The notes: generated by a model not told the origin, from the letters alone. A stretch of 37,643 bases of DNA from Chitinophagaceae bacterium (GCA_019247775.1 JAFBAN010000171.1:1-37643); one strand, 5' to 3'. Positions 7,420-17,006 are shown, counted from the first letter of the stretch. Program-made: numbers and translations.

Positions 7420-9006
7420 ATGAAGTACGAGAAAGAGATCAACCGGCGTAAGACCTTTGCCATTATTTCGCACCCGGACGCCGGTAAGACCACGCTTACA
7501 GAAAAACTGCTGCTGTTCGGCGGCGCCATCCAGGTGGCAGGCGCTGTAAAGAGTAACAAGATCAAGAAACATGCTACCAGCGATTTCATGGAGATCGAGC
7601 GGCAGAGGGGTATCTCCGTAGCTACTTCGGTGATGACATTCGAATACCAGAACACATTGATCAACCTGCTGGACACTCCGGGCCACAAAGACTTTGCGGA
7701 GGACACTTATCGTACCCTTACCGCGGTGGACAGCGTTATCCTGGTAGTTGACAGCGTAAATGGCGTGGAAGAACAGACCCGGCGGCTGATGGAAGTGTGC
7801 CGGATGCGTGATACGCCTGTGATCGTTTTTATCAATAAAATGGACCGCGATGGCAAGAACCGTTTCGATCTGCTGGAAGAGATCGAAAAAGAGCTGCGCA
7901 TTTCCCTGCATCCGATGACCTGGCCCATCAACAGCGGTAAGGATTTCAAAGGCGTTTATAATCTGGATAATAAAAGCCTGCGCCTGTTTACAGCCAGTAC
8001 CAAGGCCGAAGAAGAAGATACCATCGCCATCAGCGACCTGTCGGACCGTTTACTCGATGAAAAGATCGGAGAGCGGGATGCGGCGCAACTGCGCGAAGAT
8101 GTGGAACTGATCGAGGGCGTATACGGTGAGTTGAGCGCCGATGATTACCTGCTGGGTAAAGTGGCGCCGGTTTTCTTCGGAAGTGCCGTCAATAATTTCG
8201 GGGTGAAAGAGATGCTCGATACGTTCATCCGGATTGCACCGGTGCCGAGGAGCCGCGAAACTTCCAAAAGAGTGGTAAAAGTAGATGAAGACGATTTCAG
8301 CGGCTTTATTTTCAAGATCCACGCCAATCTCGATCCCAAGCACCGGGACCGGATCGCTTTTATGCGGGTTTGCAGCGGCAGGTTCGAGCGGAATAAGTAT
8401 TATCACCATGTACGGCTCGATAAGGAAATGCGGTTCAGTAATCCATACAGCTTCATGGCTCGCAGCAAGGACATTATCGAGGATGCGTATGCCGGCGATG
8501 TGGTGGGGCTGTTCGATACCGGCAGTTTCAAGATCGGTGATACGCTTACGGAAGGAGAAGATTTTTATTTCACAGGCATTCCTACTTTCTCCCCGGAGAT
8601 TTTTAAAGAGCTGGTGAATAAGGACCCGATGAAGACCAAGCAACTGGAAAAAGGCATCAGCCAGTTAACGGATGAGGGCGTGGCGCAATTGTTCACCCAG
8701 TTCGGCGGCAACAAAAAAATAATCGGCTGTGTGGGTGAACTGCAGTTTGAAGTGATCCAGTACCGGCTGCTGCAGGAATACGGCGCCGCCTGTGAATTCA
8801 GGTCGCTGCCATTTTACAAAGCCTGCTGGCTCACCAGCGACGATCCGAAAAAACTGGAGGATTTCCTGCGTTTCAAACAACAGAACTCAGCCGAGGACAA
8901 GGACGGCCATCCCGTTTACCTCGCCCAAAGCGAATGGTTCCTGAACACAGAGATCACCAACAATCCGGATATTAAGTTCCATTTTTCAAGTGAAGTGCAT
9001 AAGTAG
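7420..9006 (+). CDS. prfC: Peptide chain release factor 3 (RF3)
   Basis: A translational GTPase of 528 residues (E. coli RF3 is about the same length) that recycles RF1/RF2 from the ribosome after peptide release. G1 is SHPDAGKTT at residues 17-25, the switch/effector region contains the conserved RQRGISV (61-67), G3 is DTPGH at 85-89 and G4 is NKMD at 139-142. Domain II and the RF3-specific C-terminal domain follow ([15 protein letters not shown]). The frame continues upstream through array D, but ATG 7420 starts [20 protein letters not shown] and lies just after the promoter box. Confidence 0.97.
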   Translation: MKYEKEINRRKTFAIISHPDAGKTTLTEKLLLFGGAIQVAGAVKSNKIKKHATSDFMEIERQRGISVATSVMTFEYQNTLINLLDTPGHKDFAEDTYRTLTAVDSVILVVDSVNGVEEQTRRLMEVCRMRDTPVIVFINKMDRDGKNRFDLLEEIEKELRISLHPMTWPINSGKDFKGVYNLDNKSLRLFTASTKAEEEDTIAISDLSDRLLDEKIGERDAAQLREDVELIEGVYGELSADDYLLGKVAPVFFGSAVNNFGVKEMLDTFIRIAPVPRSRETSKRVVKVDEDDFSGFIFKIHANLDPKHRDRIAFMRVCSGRFERNKYYHHVRLDKEMRFSNPYSFMARSKDIIEDAYAGDVVGLFDTGSFKIGDTLTEGEDFYFTGIPTFSPEIFKELVNKDPMKTKQLEKGISQLTDEGVAQLFTQFGGNKKIIGCVGELQFEVIQYRLLQEYGAACEFRSLPFYKACWLTSDDPKKLEDFLRFKQQNSAEDKDGHPVYLAQSEWFLNTEITNNPDIKFHFSSEVHK

Positions 9007-9012
9007 ATATTA

Positions 9013-9102
9013 GTTAAATTGGTTAAAGAGGTTAAAGCAGGAAAGCGTTAATGATGAAACTATCAACGCTACTCCAGACTCCAGACTCCAAACTCCAAAC
9101 CC
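9013..9102. repeat. Repeat region E: 9-base and 7-base words after prfC
   Basis: Two short arrays fill the gap between prfC and the ypdA-like gene. At 9013-9039 there are three 9-base words (GTTAAATTG, GTTAAAGAG, GTTAAAGCA). At 9071-9102 there are four 7-base words of the ACTCCAG/ACTCCAA type also seen in array D and islands B and G. Neither array has an obvious opposing arm here. Confidence 0.65.
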
Positions 9103-9108
9103 ACCCCC

Positions 9109-10074
9109 ATGTCCTACGACATCCTCATCATCGGCGCCGGTCCTATCGGACTTGCATGCGGGCTGGAAGCGAAGTCGCGCGGACTGGATTACCTGATCCT
9201 GGAAAAAGGCTGTCTTGTCAATTCACTCTACCATTACCCGGTGAACATGACTTTTTTTTCCACGTCCGAGCGCCTGGAAATAGGAGGGATCCCTTTTGTA
9301 AGCAACAACGCCAAGCCGAACCGGAATGAGGCCTTGGAATATTACCGAAGGGTGGCAGTATCGGCGCAACTGAAAATCCAGTTGTTCGAAGAAGTTGTGG
9401 AGGTAAAAAAGACCGGCGATACATTCAAGGTAATTACTTCAAAGAACAGAACATATTCAGCCAAAAATCTCGTGATCGCCACCGGCTTTTATGATATTCC
9501 CTTCCGGTTAAATGTGCCGGGCGAAGACCTGCCCAAAGTGACGCATTATTACAACGATCCGCATTTTTATGCTTTTCAGAAGGTATTGGTGATTGGCGCC
9601 AATAATTCCGCGGTGGATGCGGCGCTCGAAACCTGGCGCAAAGGGGCGGAAGTAAATATGGTGGTGCGCAATGAAGATATCGGGCACCGGGTAAAATATT
9701 GGGTGCGGCCCGATATCATTAACCGCATCAAGGAAGGTTCTATCAAAGCCTGGTTCCGATCGGAGGTCGTAAAGATCGACGAACAGCAGGTGACCATCCG
9801 TACGCCGGATGGAATTGTCACGATCGACAATGACCGGGTGATAGCCGCCACGGGATACCAGCCTGACCTTAGGTTCCTGGAGAAACTGGGCATTAAGCTT
9901 TCCGATGACGCGATCCGCAAACCTGCTTATGATCCGGATACCCATCAAACCAATATCGCCGGCATTTATTTAGCCGGCGTGATCTGCGGTGGAATGGATA
10001 CACATAGTCTGTTTATTGAAAATTCCCGCGAGCATGCGGTGCGCATCCTGAACCATATTTCGGCCAAAACATGA
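9109..10074 (+). CDS. ypdA: YpdA-family putative bacillithiol disulfide reductase
   Basis: An FAD/NAD(P)-dependent oxidoreductase of 321 residues. The FAD motif is DILIIGAGPIGLACGLEA (residues 4-21), the NADPH-binding motif is VLVIGANNSAVDAALE, and the second FAD motif is GIYLAGVI. The segment NMTFFSTSERLEIGGIPFV is the YpdA hallmark that separates it from thioredoxin reductase, and the CxxC pair of TrxB is absent. YpdA reduces oxidised bacillithiol (BSSB) with NADPH in Firmicutes. The presence of bshC 9 kb away fits that role here; the assignment to BSSB is inference. The RimJ-type gene overlaps its stop by 4 bases (ATGA). Confidence 0.88.
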   Translation: MSYDILIIGAGPIGLACGLEAKSRGLDYLILEKGCLVNSLYHYPVNMTFFSTSERLEIGGIPFVSNNAKPNRNEALEYYRRVAVSAQLKIQLFEEVVEVKKTGDTFKVITSKNRTYSAKNLVIATGFYDIPFRLNVPGEDLPKVTHYYNDPHFYAFQKVLVIGANNSAVDAALETWRKGAEVNMVVRNEDIGHRVKYWVRPDIINRIKEGSIKAWFRSEVVKIDEQQVTIRTPDGIVTIDNDRVIAATGYQPDLRFLEKLGIKLSDDAIRKPAYDPDTHQTNIAGIYLAGVICGGMDTHSLFIENSREHAVRILNHISAKT

Positions 10075-10571
10075 TCTTATTTGAAACAGAACGGATGATC
10101 GTGCGACGGTTCACGCCGGCCGACGGCGACGATTTTTTCGCGCTGAACGGCAATGCCGATGCCATGCATTTTATCAGGCCGGCAAAGAACCGCGCCGATA
10201 GCGATGCTTTTCTGCAGGATAATCTCAACCTCTACCTGGACGGCTCCATGCTCGGCCGCTTTGCAGTGTACCATAAAACGAATGGAAATTTTCTGGGCAC
10301 TTTTTCTTTTTTGTATCTATCAGGCGAAGCCAATTACCATATCGGTTATGCACTTGTGCCCGAAGCCTGGGGCCAGGGCTATGCCACCGAACTGGTGAAG
10401 ACCGGCACCCCTTATTTTTTTGCGGGCACTGATCATGCCCGGTTGTTTGCTATCACGCATCCCGACAATAAACCATCCCAGCAGGTATTGCTGAAAAACG
10501 GGTACCGGCAGGAAGGGCAGATGACGGAAGGCGATAAAATAGTGGAAATATTTATCATCGACCGCAGCTAA
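10071..10571 (+). CDS. GNAT family N-acetyltransferase (RimJ/RimL type)
   Basis: A 166-residue acetyltransferase of the Acetyltransf_3 type. It opens with ETERMIVRRFTPADGDDFF, as is usual for RimJ/RimL-like proteins. The acetyl-CoA loop is YALVPEAWGQGYATELVKTG (about residues 102-121), and the later motif THPDNKPSQQVLLKNGYRQEG is the typical N-x-x-S...L.K.G(F/Y) end. ATG 10071 overlaps the ypdA stop as ATGA, so the two are probably translationally coupled. The target could be a protein N-terminus or a small amine; nothing here decides. Confidence 0.9.
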   Translation: MILFETERMIVRRFTPADGDDFFALNGNADAMHFIRPAKNRADSDAFLQDNLNLYLDGSMLGRFAVYHKTNGNFLGTFSFLYLSGEANYHIGYALVPEAWGQGYATELVKTGTPYFFAGTDHARLFAITHPDNKPSQQVLLKNGYRQEGQMTEGDKIVEIFIIDRS

Positions 10572-10665
10572 AGTCTCCATAATCAACCAGTTGAGTTCCC
10601 GGAGAGCCTGAGTACAACGCGTGTTGTTTTTCCTTTCTTTAACCCTTAAACTCCGTGCTTCTCTT

Positions 10666-10673
10666 TACCTTTG
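10666..10673 (+). promoter_or_regulatory. -7 promoter box of rimO
   Basis: TACCTTTG is an exact TAnnTTTG match ending 7 bases before ATG 10681, the same spacing as at prfC. Confidence 0.65.
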
Positions 10674-10680
10674 CGGCCTT

Positions 10681-11994
10681 ATGAAATCGAAGACGCTGAA
10701 GAAGGACAAGGTTAACATCATTACACTGGGCTGCAGTAAGAACCTGGTGGACAGTGAGGTGCTCAGCGGCCAGCTGGCGGCCAACGATATTAGCGTAGTG
10801 CATGAGAATTCCAGGCTCGATCATAATATTTCGGTGGTGAACACCTGCGGTTTTATCGATAAGGCCAAGGAAGAAAGCATCAATACCATCCTCGATCAGC
10901 TCGAGCTCAAACGGAGGGGTAAGCTCGATAAAGTATATGTGACCGGCTGCCTCAGCGAACGTTATCGCAATGATCTCGAAAAAGAAATGCCTGAAGTAGA
11001 TGCCTGGTTCGGTACCCTGGAACTTCCTTTGATCCTGAAACAATTCGATGCCGACTATAAAGCCGAACTGCTGGGCGAACGCCTGCTGAGTACGCCAAAA
11101 CATTATGCATACCTGAAGATCAGCGAAGGTTGCAACCGCACCTGTTCCTTCTGCGCCATTCCATTGATGCGCGGCCAGCATGTGAGCAGGCCGATCGAAG
11201 AACTGGTGGCCGAAGCAAAAGCGCTGGTTGCGAAAGGCGTAAAGGAAATTATGTTGATCGCGCAGGAATTAACTTATTACGGTCTGGATATTTACAAAAA
11301 GCGCGAACTCCCGGCTTTATTGCACGCATTGGCCGATGTGCCGGGACTGGAATGGATACGACTGCACTATGCCTATCCGAGCAAATTCCCCCTCGAGATC
11401 CTGGATGTGATGCGTGAGCGCGACAATATCTGTAAGTACCTGGATATGCCCCTGCAGCATGCCAGCAACAACATGCTCAAAGCCATGCGTCGCAATATCA
11501 CCCGTGAAGAGATGACCGAACTGATCCATACCATCCGTGAAAAAGTTCCGGGGATCTGCCTTCGCACTACGCTGATCGCTGGATTCCCCGGCGAAACACA
11601 GGACGATGTGGAGGAACTCAAACAATTTTTGCAGCAACACCGCTTCGACCGGGTGGGGATCTTCAACTACAGTCACGAAGAAAACACTTCCGCCTACGGA
11701 CTGGAAGACAATGTGCCGGCCGATGAAAAAACTGCCCGCGCCCAGGAGATCATGGAACTGCAGCAGGAGATCAGTTATGAAAAGAACCGGGAGAAGATCG
11801 GAAAGGTGTTCAAGGTACTGATCGATAAAAAAGAAGCCGGCCGCTACCTGGGCCGCACCGAGTTTGACAGCGTGGAAGTGGACAATGAAGTGGTCATCCA
11901 TTCCTCCAAAAAACTGCCGATAGGCGAGTTTGTTCAGGTTCGCATTACAAAGGCCTATGATTATGATCTGGAAGGGGAGGTGATTTGTTTTTGA
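10681..11994 (+). CDS. rimO: Ribosomal protein S12 methylthiotransferase RimO
   Basis: A radical-SAM methylthiotransferase of 437 residues that adds a methylthio group to the conserved Asp of ribosomal protein S12. The N-terminal UPF0004 domain holds Cys18 (TLGCSKNLVDSEVL), Cys56 (VVNTCGFIDKAKEESI) and Cys90 (VTGCLSERY), which bind the auxiliary 4Fe-4S cluster. The radical-SAM CxxxCxxC is Cys151/Cys155/Cys158 in EGCNRTCSFCAIP. RGQHVSRPIEELVAEA and the C-terminal TRAM-like domain (about 375-437) complete the family layout. CSKNLVDSE and length favour RimO over MiaB. The start is set at ATG 10681, right after the promoter box; upstream in-frame codons lie in the leader. Confidence 0.96.
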   Translation: MKSKTLKKDKVNIITLGCSKNLVDSEVLSGQLAANDISVVHENSRLDHNISVVNTCGFIDKAKEESINTILDQLELKRRGKLDKVYVTGCLSERYRNDLEKEMPEVDAWFGTLELPLILKQFDADYKAELLGERLLSTPKHYAYLKISEGCNRTCSFCAIPLMRGQHVSRPIEELVAEAKALVAKGVKEIMLIAQELTYYGLDIYKKRELPALLHALADVPGLEWIRLHYAYPSKFPLEILDVMRERDNICKYLDMPLQHASNNMLKAMRRNITREEMTELIHTIREKVPGICLRTTLIAGFPGETQDDVEELKQFLQQHRFDRVGIFNYSHEENTSAYGLEDNVPADEKTARAQEIMELQQEISYEKNREKIGKVFKVLIDKKEAGRYLGRTEFDSVEVDNEVVIHSSKKLPIGEFVQVRITKAYDYDLEGEVICF

Positions 11995-12150
11995 TTTCAG
12001 ATTTTTCGTTTCTGGTTTCTGGTTTCTCGTTTCTGGTTTCTCGTTTCGGGTTTCGTGTTGAGATGAAGTCATCAGCACGATGAAAAACGCGAAACGAGAA
12101 ATCAGAAACGCGAAACCTCAATCGGAAATCAGAAATCAAAATCAGAAATC
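11993..12150. repeat. Inverted heptamer-repeat island F (word GTTTCTS)
   Basis: The left arm 11993-12058 is built of GTTTCTG/GTTTCTC words (with a leading GATTTCAG), starting inside the rimO TGA stop codon. The right arm 12088-12150 is the opposed version (GAAACGA, CAGAAAC, CAGAAATC). About 30 bases separate the arms. The arms match imperfectly but share word, period and orientation. It lies between rimO and the deaminase gene. Confidence 0.78.
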
Positions 12151-12162
12151 CCAAACAACTGC

Positions 12163-12170
12163 TATCTTAG
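12163..12170 (+). promoter_or_regulatory. Possible -7 box of the DHDPS-family gene
   Basis: TATCTTAG matches 7 of 8 positions of TAnnTTTG and ends 14 bases before ATG 12185. The same octamer precedes the fucosidase gene at nearly the same distance. Confidence 0.4.
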
Positions 12171-12184
12171 CCCAAAACCTTCCG

Positions 12185-13105
12185 ATGCCCATCAACTGGA
12201 AAGGCGTATTCCCCGCCATCACCACAAAATTTACTGCCGACGATCAGCTGGATATGCAACTTTTCGAGAAGAACCTGCAGGCCCAGCTGGATGCAGGCGT
12301 GAACGGTCTTATCCTCGGCGGAACCCTGGGCGAAGCCAGCGTGCTTACAACGGAGGAAAAAGAAAAGCTTGTAAAATTCACGATCGAAAAAGCAGCCGGT
12401 AAGGTTCCGGTAGTGTTGAATATCGCCGAGGGCAGTACCCGTGAAGCGCTGCAGCAGGCTGCCTATGCAAAAGCCTGGGGCGCACAGGGCGTGATGCTGT
12501 TGCCGCCGATGCGTTACAAAGCCGATCATCGCGAAACTGTCACCTATTTTACCACCATTGCAAATTCGACCGATCTGCCAGTGATGATCTACAATAACCC
12601 GGTAGATTATAAGATCGATGTAACTCCCGATATGTTCGAAGACCTGACCGCCTGCGCCAATATCCAGGCGATCAAAGAATCCACCCGCGATGTTACCAAT
12701 GTGACCCGGCTGATCAATCGTTTCGGAGACCGCTATAAAATACTCTGTGGAGTGGATACGCTCGCCATGGAAGAAATGCTGCTAGGCGCGGATGGCTGGG
12801 TGGCAGGACTGGTTTGCGCTTTTCCGCGGGAGACCGTAGCCATTTATCGCTTGGTGAAAGCCGGTCATATCGCCGAAGCAACAAAGATCTACCGCTGGTT
12901 CATGCCCTTGCTGGAACTGGATATCCATCCCAAACTGGTACAGTATATCAAACTCGCCGAAGCAAAAGCAGGTATTGGCTCCGAGTATGTGCGTGCGCCG
13001 AGGCTGATGCTTGCGGGCTCGGAGCGGGAACAGGTTTTGCAGACCATCACCGCAGGACTTGCCAGCCGTCCGGAATTACCGGAATACCTTCACCTGAACG
13101 TGTAA
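12185..13105 (+). CDS. DHDPS-family lyase, probable 1-pyrroline-4-hydroxy-2-carboxylate deaminase
   Basis: A (beta/alpha)8 class I lyase of 306 residues in the dihydrodipicolinate synthase/N-acetylneuraminate lyase family. The Schiff-base lysine is Lys164 in IQAIKESTRD and the catalytic tyrosine is Tyr136 in VMIYNNPVDY. The substrate loop is GGTLGEASVLTTEEK. By sequence alone it could be a dapA paralogue. Its place 3 bases before an oxoglutarate-semialdehyde-type dehydrogenase and near a hydroxyproline epimerase and a D-amino-acid dehydrogenase points to the deaminase of 4-hydroxyproline breakdown, which forms 2-oxoglutarate semialdehyde plus ammonia. ATG 12185 starts MPINWKGVFPAITTKF; the longer frame runs through island F and is rejected. 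Confidence 0.87.
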   Translation: MPINWKGVFPAITTKFTADDQLDMQLFEKNLQAQLDAGVNGLILGGTLGEASVLTTEEKEKLVKFTIEKAAGKVPVVLNIAEGSTREALQQAAYAKAWGAQGVMLLPPMRYKADHRETVTYFTTIANSTDLPVMIYNNPVDYKIDVTPDMFEDLTACANIQAIKESTRDVTNVTRLINRFGDRYKILCGVDTLAMEEMLLGADGWVAGLVCAFPRETVAIYRLVKAGHIAEATKIYRWFMPLLELDIHPKLVQYIKLAEAKAGIGSEYVRAPRLMLAGSEREQVLQTITAGLASRPELPEYLHLNV

Positions 13106-13108
13106 ACT

Positions 13109-14584
13109 ATGAATACCCAGACCCCAAACCAGGAGATCGATCTCGTAATGCGGCAGTCGGCTGCGGTTTTTCAGCAATACCGCCGCACGGATGCAAAAAG
13201 CAGGGCGAGTTTCCTTGAAACGATAGCTGCCAATATCGAAATTCTCGGCGACGCGCTGATCCAGCAGGCTTCTGCTGAGACCAACCTGCCCGCACCCCGC
13301 CTTACCGGAGAGCGTGCCAGGACTACCATGCAGCTTCGCATGTTTGCGCAGATGCTGCTCGAAGGCAACTGGGTAGAAGCATCTATTGATACTGCCATCC
13401 CCGATAAAAATCCGCCTAAGCCCGATCTGCGTAAAATGCTGATCCCGCTGGGACCTGTTGTCGTATTCGGCGCGAGTAATTTTCCATTTGCGTACTCAAC
13501 CGCAGGCGGAGATACGGCCAGCGCATTGGCGGCCGGCTGCCCGGTGGTGGTGAAAGCGCACCCGGCGCATCTGCAGACCTCCGTGATGGTAGCGGATGCA
13601 ATTGCGAAAGCTGCCCAGTCTACAGGAATGCCCGCTCATGTTTTTCAGCATATCACTGACGGTTCTTTTGATGCGGGCAAACAACTTGTCGAACATCCTG
13701 CAACGGCTGCGGTGGGGTTCACCGGATCGTTTGGCGGCGGCAAAGCGTTGTTCGATTATGCGGCGGCGCGAAAAACCCCTATCCCGGTATTTTCCGAAAT
13801 GGGCAGCATTAATCCCGTTGTTTTTTTACCAGATACGATCCTGAACAATGCAGAGGCGGTGGCCAAACAATATGCGGGTTCGATCACGCTAGGAATGGGA
13901 CAGTTCTGCACCAACCCCGGTTTGTTGATCGCCATGGAAACAGAAGGGCTGGATCGTTTTGTTCAATCCCTATCCAAAGAGATCGAAGCGGTGGCGCCCG
14001 CTAAAATGCTGCATACCGGGATCTATAAAGCCTACGGTCAGAAAATGGAAGCTGCGCTCGCACAAAAAGGCGTATCGATACTGTCACGCGCTACGGCAAA
14101 GCCAGCCGATATGGAACCATTACCTACCGTTGCCATGGTAGAGGCCAATGTATTTTTGAAAGACCTGCTGCTGCATGAAGAAGTATTCGGCCCTTATTCG
14201 CTGCTGGTGAAATGTAAAAACATCACTGAATTGCAGGATGTCTGGAGATCACTCACCGGACAACTCACCACCACGCTGATGGGAACTGAAAAGGATTTTG
14301 CAGCACATGCAGATCTGTTGCAGCTCGCAGAAAGCGTTGCGGGAAGGATCGTTTTCAACGGTGTGCCTACAGGCGTGGAAGTCTGCCCCAGTATGGTGCA
14401 TGGCGGGCCATTCCCTGCATGTACAGACAGTCGCTTTACGGCAGTAGGTATCAATGCCGTAAAAAGATGGGTGCGCCCCGTGTGTTATCAGAATTGTCCC
14501 CAGACTTTATTGCCTGATGCGCTGAAAGATGGGAACCCATTGGGTATCTGGAGGCTGGTGAATAATCAGCTCACAAAAGATTAG
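13109..14584 (+). CDS. Aldehyde dehydrogenase (NADP+), probable 2-oxoglutarate semialdehyde dehydrogenase
   Basis: An aldehyde dehydrogenase of 491 residues. The catalytic Cys267 is in MGQFCTNPGLL, the general-base Glu230 in PVFSEMGSINPVVF, and the cofactor-binding glycine motif in VGFTGSFGGGKAL. GPVVVFGASNFPFAYSTAGGD is typical of the NADP-linked group that includes type III 2-oxoglutarate (alpha-ketoglutaric) semialdehyde dehydrogenases. It begins 3 bases after the deaminase gene stop, so the two are surely one operon. It would oxidise the deaminase product to 2-oxoglutarate, feeding the TCA cycle. It ends two bases from the stop of the convergent hydroxylase gene, without an obvious terminator. 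Confidence 0.92.
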   Translation: MNTQTPNQEIDLVMRQSAAVFQQYRRTDAKSRASFLETIAANIEILGDALIQQASAETNLPAPRLTGERARTTMQLRMFAQMLLEGNWVEASIDTAIPDKNPPKPDLRKMLIPLGPVVVFGASNFPFAYSTAGGDTASALAAGCPVVVKAHPAHLQTSVMVADAIAKAAQSTGMPAHVFQHITDGSFDAGKQLVEHPATAAVGFTGSFGGGKALFDYAAARKTPIPVFSEMGSINPVVFLPDTILNNAEAVAKQYAGSITLGMGQFCTNPGLLIAMETEGLDRFVQSLSKEIEAVAPAKMLHTGIYKAYGQKMEAALAQKGVSILSRATAKPADMEPLPTVAMVEANVFLKDLLLHEEVFGPYSLLVKCKNITELQDVWRSLTGQLTTTLMGTEKDFAAHADLLQLAESVAGRIVFNGVPTGVEVCPSMVHGGPFPACTDSRFTAVGINAVKRWVRPVCYQNCPQTLLPDALKDGNPLGIWRLVNNQLTKD

Positions 14585-14586
14585 GC

Positions 14587-15852
14587 TTACGCAATAACTT
14601 CCTGCGTGCTGCGCCTGTTGCTCCACAAAAAATAAAAAGTAGCAATAGTGGAGATGAAAAAATATACGATGAACACATATCGTATCGGTGCAAAATAGCG
14701 GCTCATGCCGAACCAGTCGCTAAGATAGAATACGATCCCCAGGCCAACCCCGTTCTTCAGGATTTCCCAATACCAGGCATTGATGTTCCGGTCCATCAAT
14801 TCTGTCAGGGCATAGACAAACAGGAAAATAAATCCCCCGTATACAAAAATGCCCGGTGAGCCGATGGCTGCGATATGACCGAACATATAGCTCAGCAGCA
14901 AAAGCAATATCACCATCTGTGCCCAGATCCAGGCGAGAAATGTTGAATTCGCGCCCGTCTCATATTTTTCGAAATCATTCACATCGGTGATCTTGTACAC
15001 AGGATATTTTTCAGCAACATCCGCAGGGCGCCAGCCTGTGGGCATCAGCCAGATGCGAAACTTGTCAGTGATATTTTTTGTACGCCATGCATCCTGTATC
15101 ATCATCCACAGGTGCATGAAATTGATCTTGATCGGGTTCCAGGTCCGCACCGGGCGGGTAATACCGTACACCGCTTCTACTTCCGGCAGTTCTTCCTGGA
15201 ATGTGCCGAACCATTTATCCCAGAAAATAAAGATCTGGCCATAGTTCTTGTCGATGTATTCCGGATTGATGGCATGATGCACCCGGTGATGCGAAGGTGT
15301 TACGATGATCTTTTCCAGCCAGCCCATTTTTTTTATATGCTGGGTATGGTACCAGAACTGCGCAAACAAATGCAAAGGCGCCACAACTGCCACCACTGAT
15401 GCAGGAACGCCCAGCAGCGCCGCGGGCAGCAGAAAGATGGTGAACACGCGAACGATCGTTGAGATGCTCTGGCGCAATGCACAGGCCAGGTTAAAATCTT
15501 CGCTGCTGTGATGGATGATATGCGCATTCCAGAACAGGTTGTATTCATGATCTATACGGTGCACCCAGTAGCCGGCCAGGTCCAGCGCAAAAAACGCAAT
15601 GATGTAGACAAGCGCCGTTGCCTGCACATGCACGATCGCCATATGATTTACCATCCAGCCATAGCCGACAATGGCGATACTCAATCCGAGAACATCTTTC
15701 GTAGTATTGGTGATGCCCGATGAAAGGCTCGAGATCATATCCAGATGCCGCACGGTATCATTTCCCCTGCGCCAGCCCCACCATTTTTCAAGCAGGACCA
15801 GTCCCAGGAAAACCGGCATGGCTATCAATAATATTTTTCCGTAAGTTTCCAT
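14587..15852 (-). CDS. Sterol desaturase / fatty acid hydroxylase family membrane protein
   Basis: An integral membrane di-iron enzyme of 421 residues. The three histidine clusters are His98-RID-His102, His111-IIHH115 and 188-HHRVHH-193, the arrangement of the fatty acid hydroxylase superfamily. An N-terminal helix, several hydrophobic helices and a further C-terminal block of helices (about 310-410) resemble alkylglycerol monooxygenase (AGMO/TMEM195)-like proteins, so an ether-lipid or fatty-acid hydroxylation role is possible. The gene runs against the hydroxyproline genes and splits them into two parts; no role in that pathway is evident. It has its own good promoter. Confidence 0.92.
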   Translation of the reverse strand: METYGKILLIAMPVFLGLVLLEKWWGWRRGNDTVRHLDMISSLSSGITNTTKDVLGLSIAIVGYGWMVNHMAIVHVQATALVYIIAFFALDLAGYWVHRIDHEYNLFWNAHIIHHSSEDFNLACALRQSISTIVRVFTIFLLPAALLGVPASVVAVVAPLHLFAQFWYHTQHIKKMGWLEKIIVTPSHHRVHHAINPEYIDKNYGQIFIFWDKWFGTFQEELPEVEAVYGITRPVRTWNPIKINFMHLWMMIQDAWRTKNITDKFRIWLMPTGWRPADVAEKYPVYKITDVNDFEKYETGANSTFLAWIWAQMVILLLLLSYMFGHIAAIGSPGIFVYGGFIFLFVYALTELMDRNINAWYWEILKNGVGLGIVFYLSDWFGMSRYFAPIRYVFIVYFFISTIATFYFLWSNRRSTQEVIA

Positions 15853-15865
15853 TCTGCAATGCCTA

Positions 15866-15873
15866 CAAATGTA
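15866..15873 (-). promoter_or_regulatory. -7 box (with TTG upstream) of the fatty acid hydroxylase gene
   Basis: Minus-strand TACATTTG is an exact TAnnTTTG match 13 bases before ATG 15852. A TTG (15896-15898, minus strand) lies 22 bases upstream of the box, within the range described for the Bacteroidota -33 element. Confidence 0.6.
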
Positions 15874-15886
15874 AAGTTTTGTTGGA

Positions 15887-15894
15887 TACGTTTA
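15887..15894 (+). promoter_or_regulatory. Possible -7 box of the hydroxyproline epimerase gene
   Basis: TACGTTTA matches 7 of 8 positions of TAnnTTTG and ends 16 bases before ATG 15911. It lies in the spacer of the minus-strand promoter, so the two divergent genes may compete for polymerase. Confidence 0.35.
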
Positions 15895-15910
15895 TCAAGC
15901 CCAAACCCGC

Positions 15911-16960
15911 ATGAAATCTGCCCCTTTGCCCTATAATGCCCCTGACCGCAGCCGGCTTTCCGGCTCTGTTTTCCATTGTATCGATGCTCATACCTGTGGC
16001 AATCCCGTGCGCGTGGTGGCATCCGGCGGACCGGAACTGGAAGGGAACAATATGAGTGAAAAACGACAGCATTTTTTGCGCGAGTACGACTGGATCCGCA
16101 AGGGACTGATGTTCGAACCGAGAGGGCATGATATGATGAGCGGCAGCATCCTGTATCCGCCCCATGATCCTGCCAACGATGTGGCGGTATTATTCATCGA
16201 AACCAGCGGGTGCCTGCCGATGTGCGGTCATGGCACCATCGGCACCATTACCATTGCCATTGAAGAAGGACTGATCCAGCCCAAAACACCAGGCCTCGTG
16301 AGAATGGAAGCGCCGGCCGGCCTGGTCGAGATCGCCTACAACCGGGAGGGAACCAAAGTGCGCAGCGTAAAGCTCACCAATGTACCGGCTTACCTGGCAG
16401 CGGAAAACATTACCGTCGACTGTCCGGATCTGGGCGGGCTTACCCTTGATGTTTCTTACGGTGGTAATTTTTACGCTATTGTGGATGTGCAGGAACATTT
16501 TCCGGGTCTTGAGCATTTTACGGCAGACCAGTTGATCGGCTGGTCGCGCGAGCTGCGCAAACGGATCAATGCGCAATACAGTTTTGTTCATCCCAATGAT
16601 CCAACCATCAATGGCTGCTCGCATATTCTCTGGGCGGGAGCGGTGCTGGATCGGAGCTCCACTGCCCGCAATGCCGTGTTCTATGGAGACAAAGCCATCG
16701 ATCGTTCGCCCTGCGGTACCGGCACTTCGGCCCGGATGGCACAATGGTTTGCCAAAGGAAAACTGAAACCCGGCGATGATTTCATCCACGAAAGTATCAT
16801 CGGTTCGCGGTTTACCGGCAGGATAGAAAAGACAACCACGATCGGCGACCGGCCCGCCATCGTACCGAGCGTGGAAGGCTGGGCGAAAGTGTACGGATAC
16901 AATACGATCTCTATCGATCAATCCGATGATCCGTATGCGTTCGGTTTTCAGGTTATTTAG
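15911..16960 (+). CDS. 4-hydroxyproline 2-epimerase (proline racemase family)
   Basis: A cofactor-independent epimerase of 349 residues. It starts with the family segment VFHCIDAHTCGNPVRVV. The two catalytic cysteines are both present: Cys105 in PMCGHGTIGTI and Cys268 in RSPCGTGTSARMA. The trans-3-hydroxyproline dehydratases of this family lack the second Cys, so this one should epimerise trans-4-hydroxy-L-proline to cis-4-hydroxy-D-proline. Proline racemase itself cannot be fully excluded from sequence, but the neighbours (D-amino-acid dehydrogenase, deaminase, semialdehyde dehydrogenase) complete the hydroxyproline route. It is divergent from the hydroxylase gene, with 58 bases between starts. 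Confidence 0.92.
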   Translation: MKSAPLPYNAPDRSRLSGSVFHCIDAHTCGNPVRVVASGGPELEGNNMSEKRQHFLREYDWIRKGLMFEPRGHDMMSGSILYPPHDPANDVAVLFIETSGCLPMCGHGTIGTITIAIEEGLIQPKTPGLVRMEAPAGLVEIAYNREGTKVRSVKLTNVPAYLAAENITVDCPDLGGLTLDVSYGGNFYAIVDVQEHFPGLEHFTADQLIGWSRELRKRINAQYSFVHPNDPTINGCSHILWAGAVLDRSSTARNAVFYGDKAIDRSPCGTGTSARMAQWFAKGKLKPGDDFIHESIIGSRFTGRIEKTTTIGDRPAIVPSVEGWAKVYGYNTISIDQSDDPYAFGFQVI

Positions 16961-17006
16961 GATTGGATATCATTCCTGACGCCTTCTATTTGCTTTGATC
17001 AAATTC

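Noticed and set aside
12080..12184. N-terminal extension of the DHDPS-family gene
   Set aside because: The added residues (Lys/Asn/Arg-rich) are translation of the repeat island F; the family starts at ATG 12185 after a promoter-like box.
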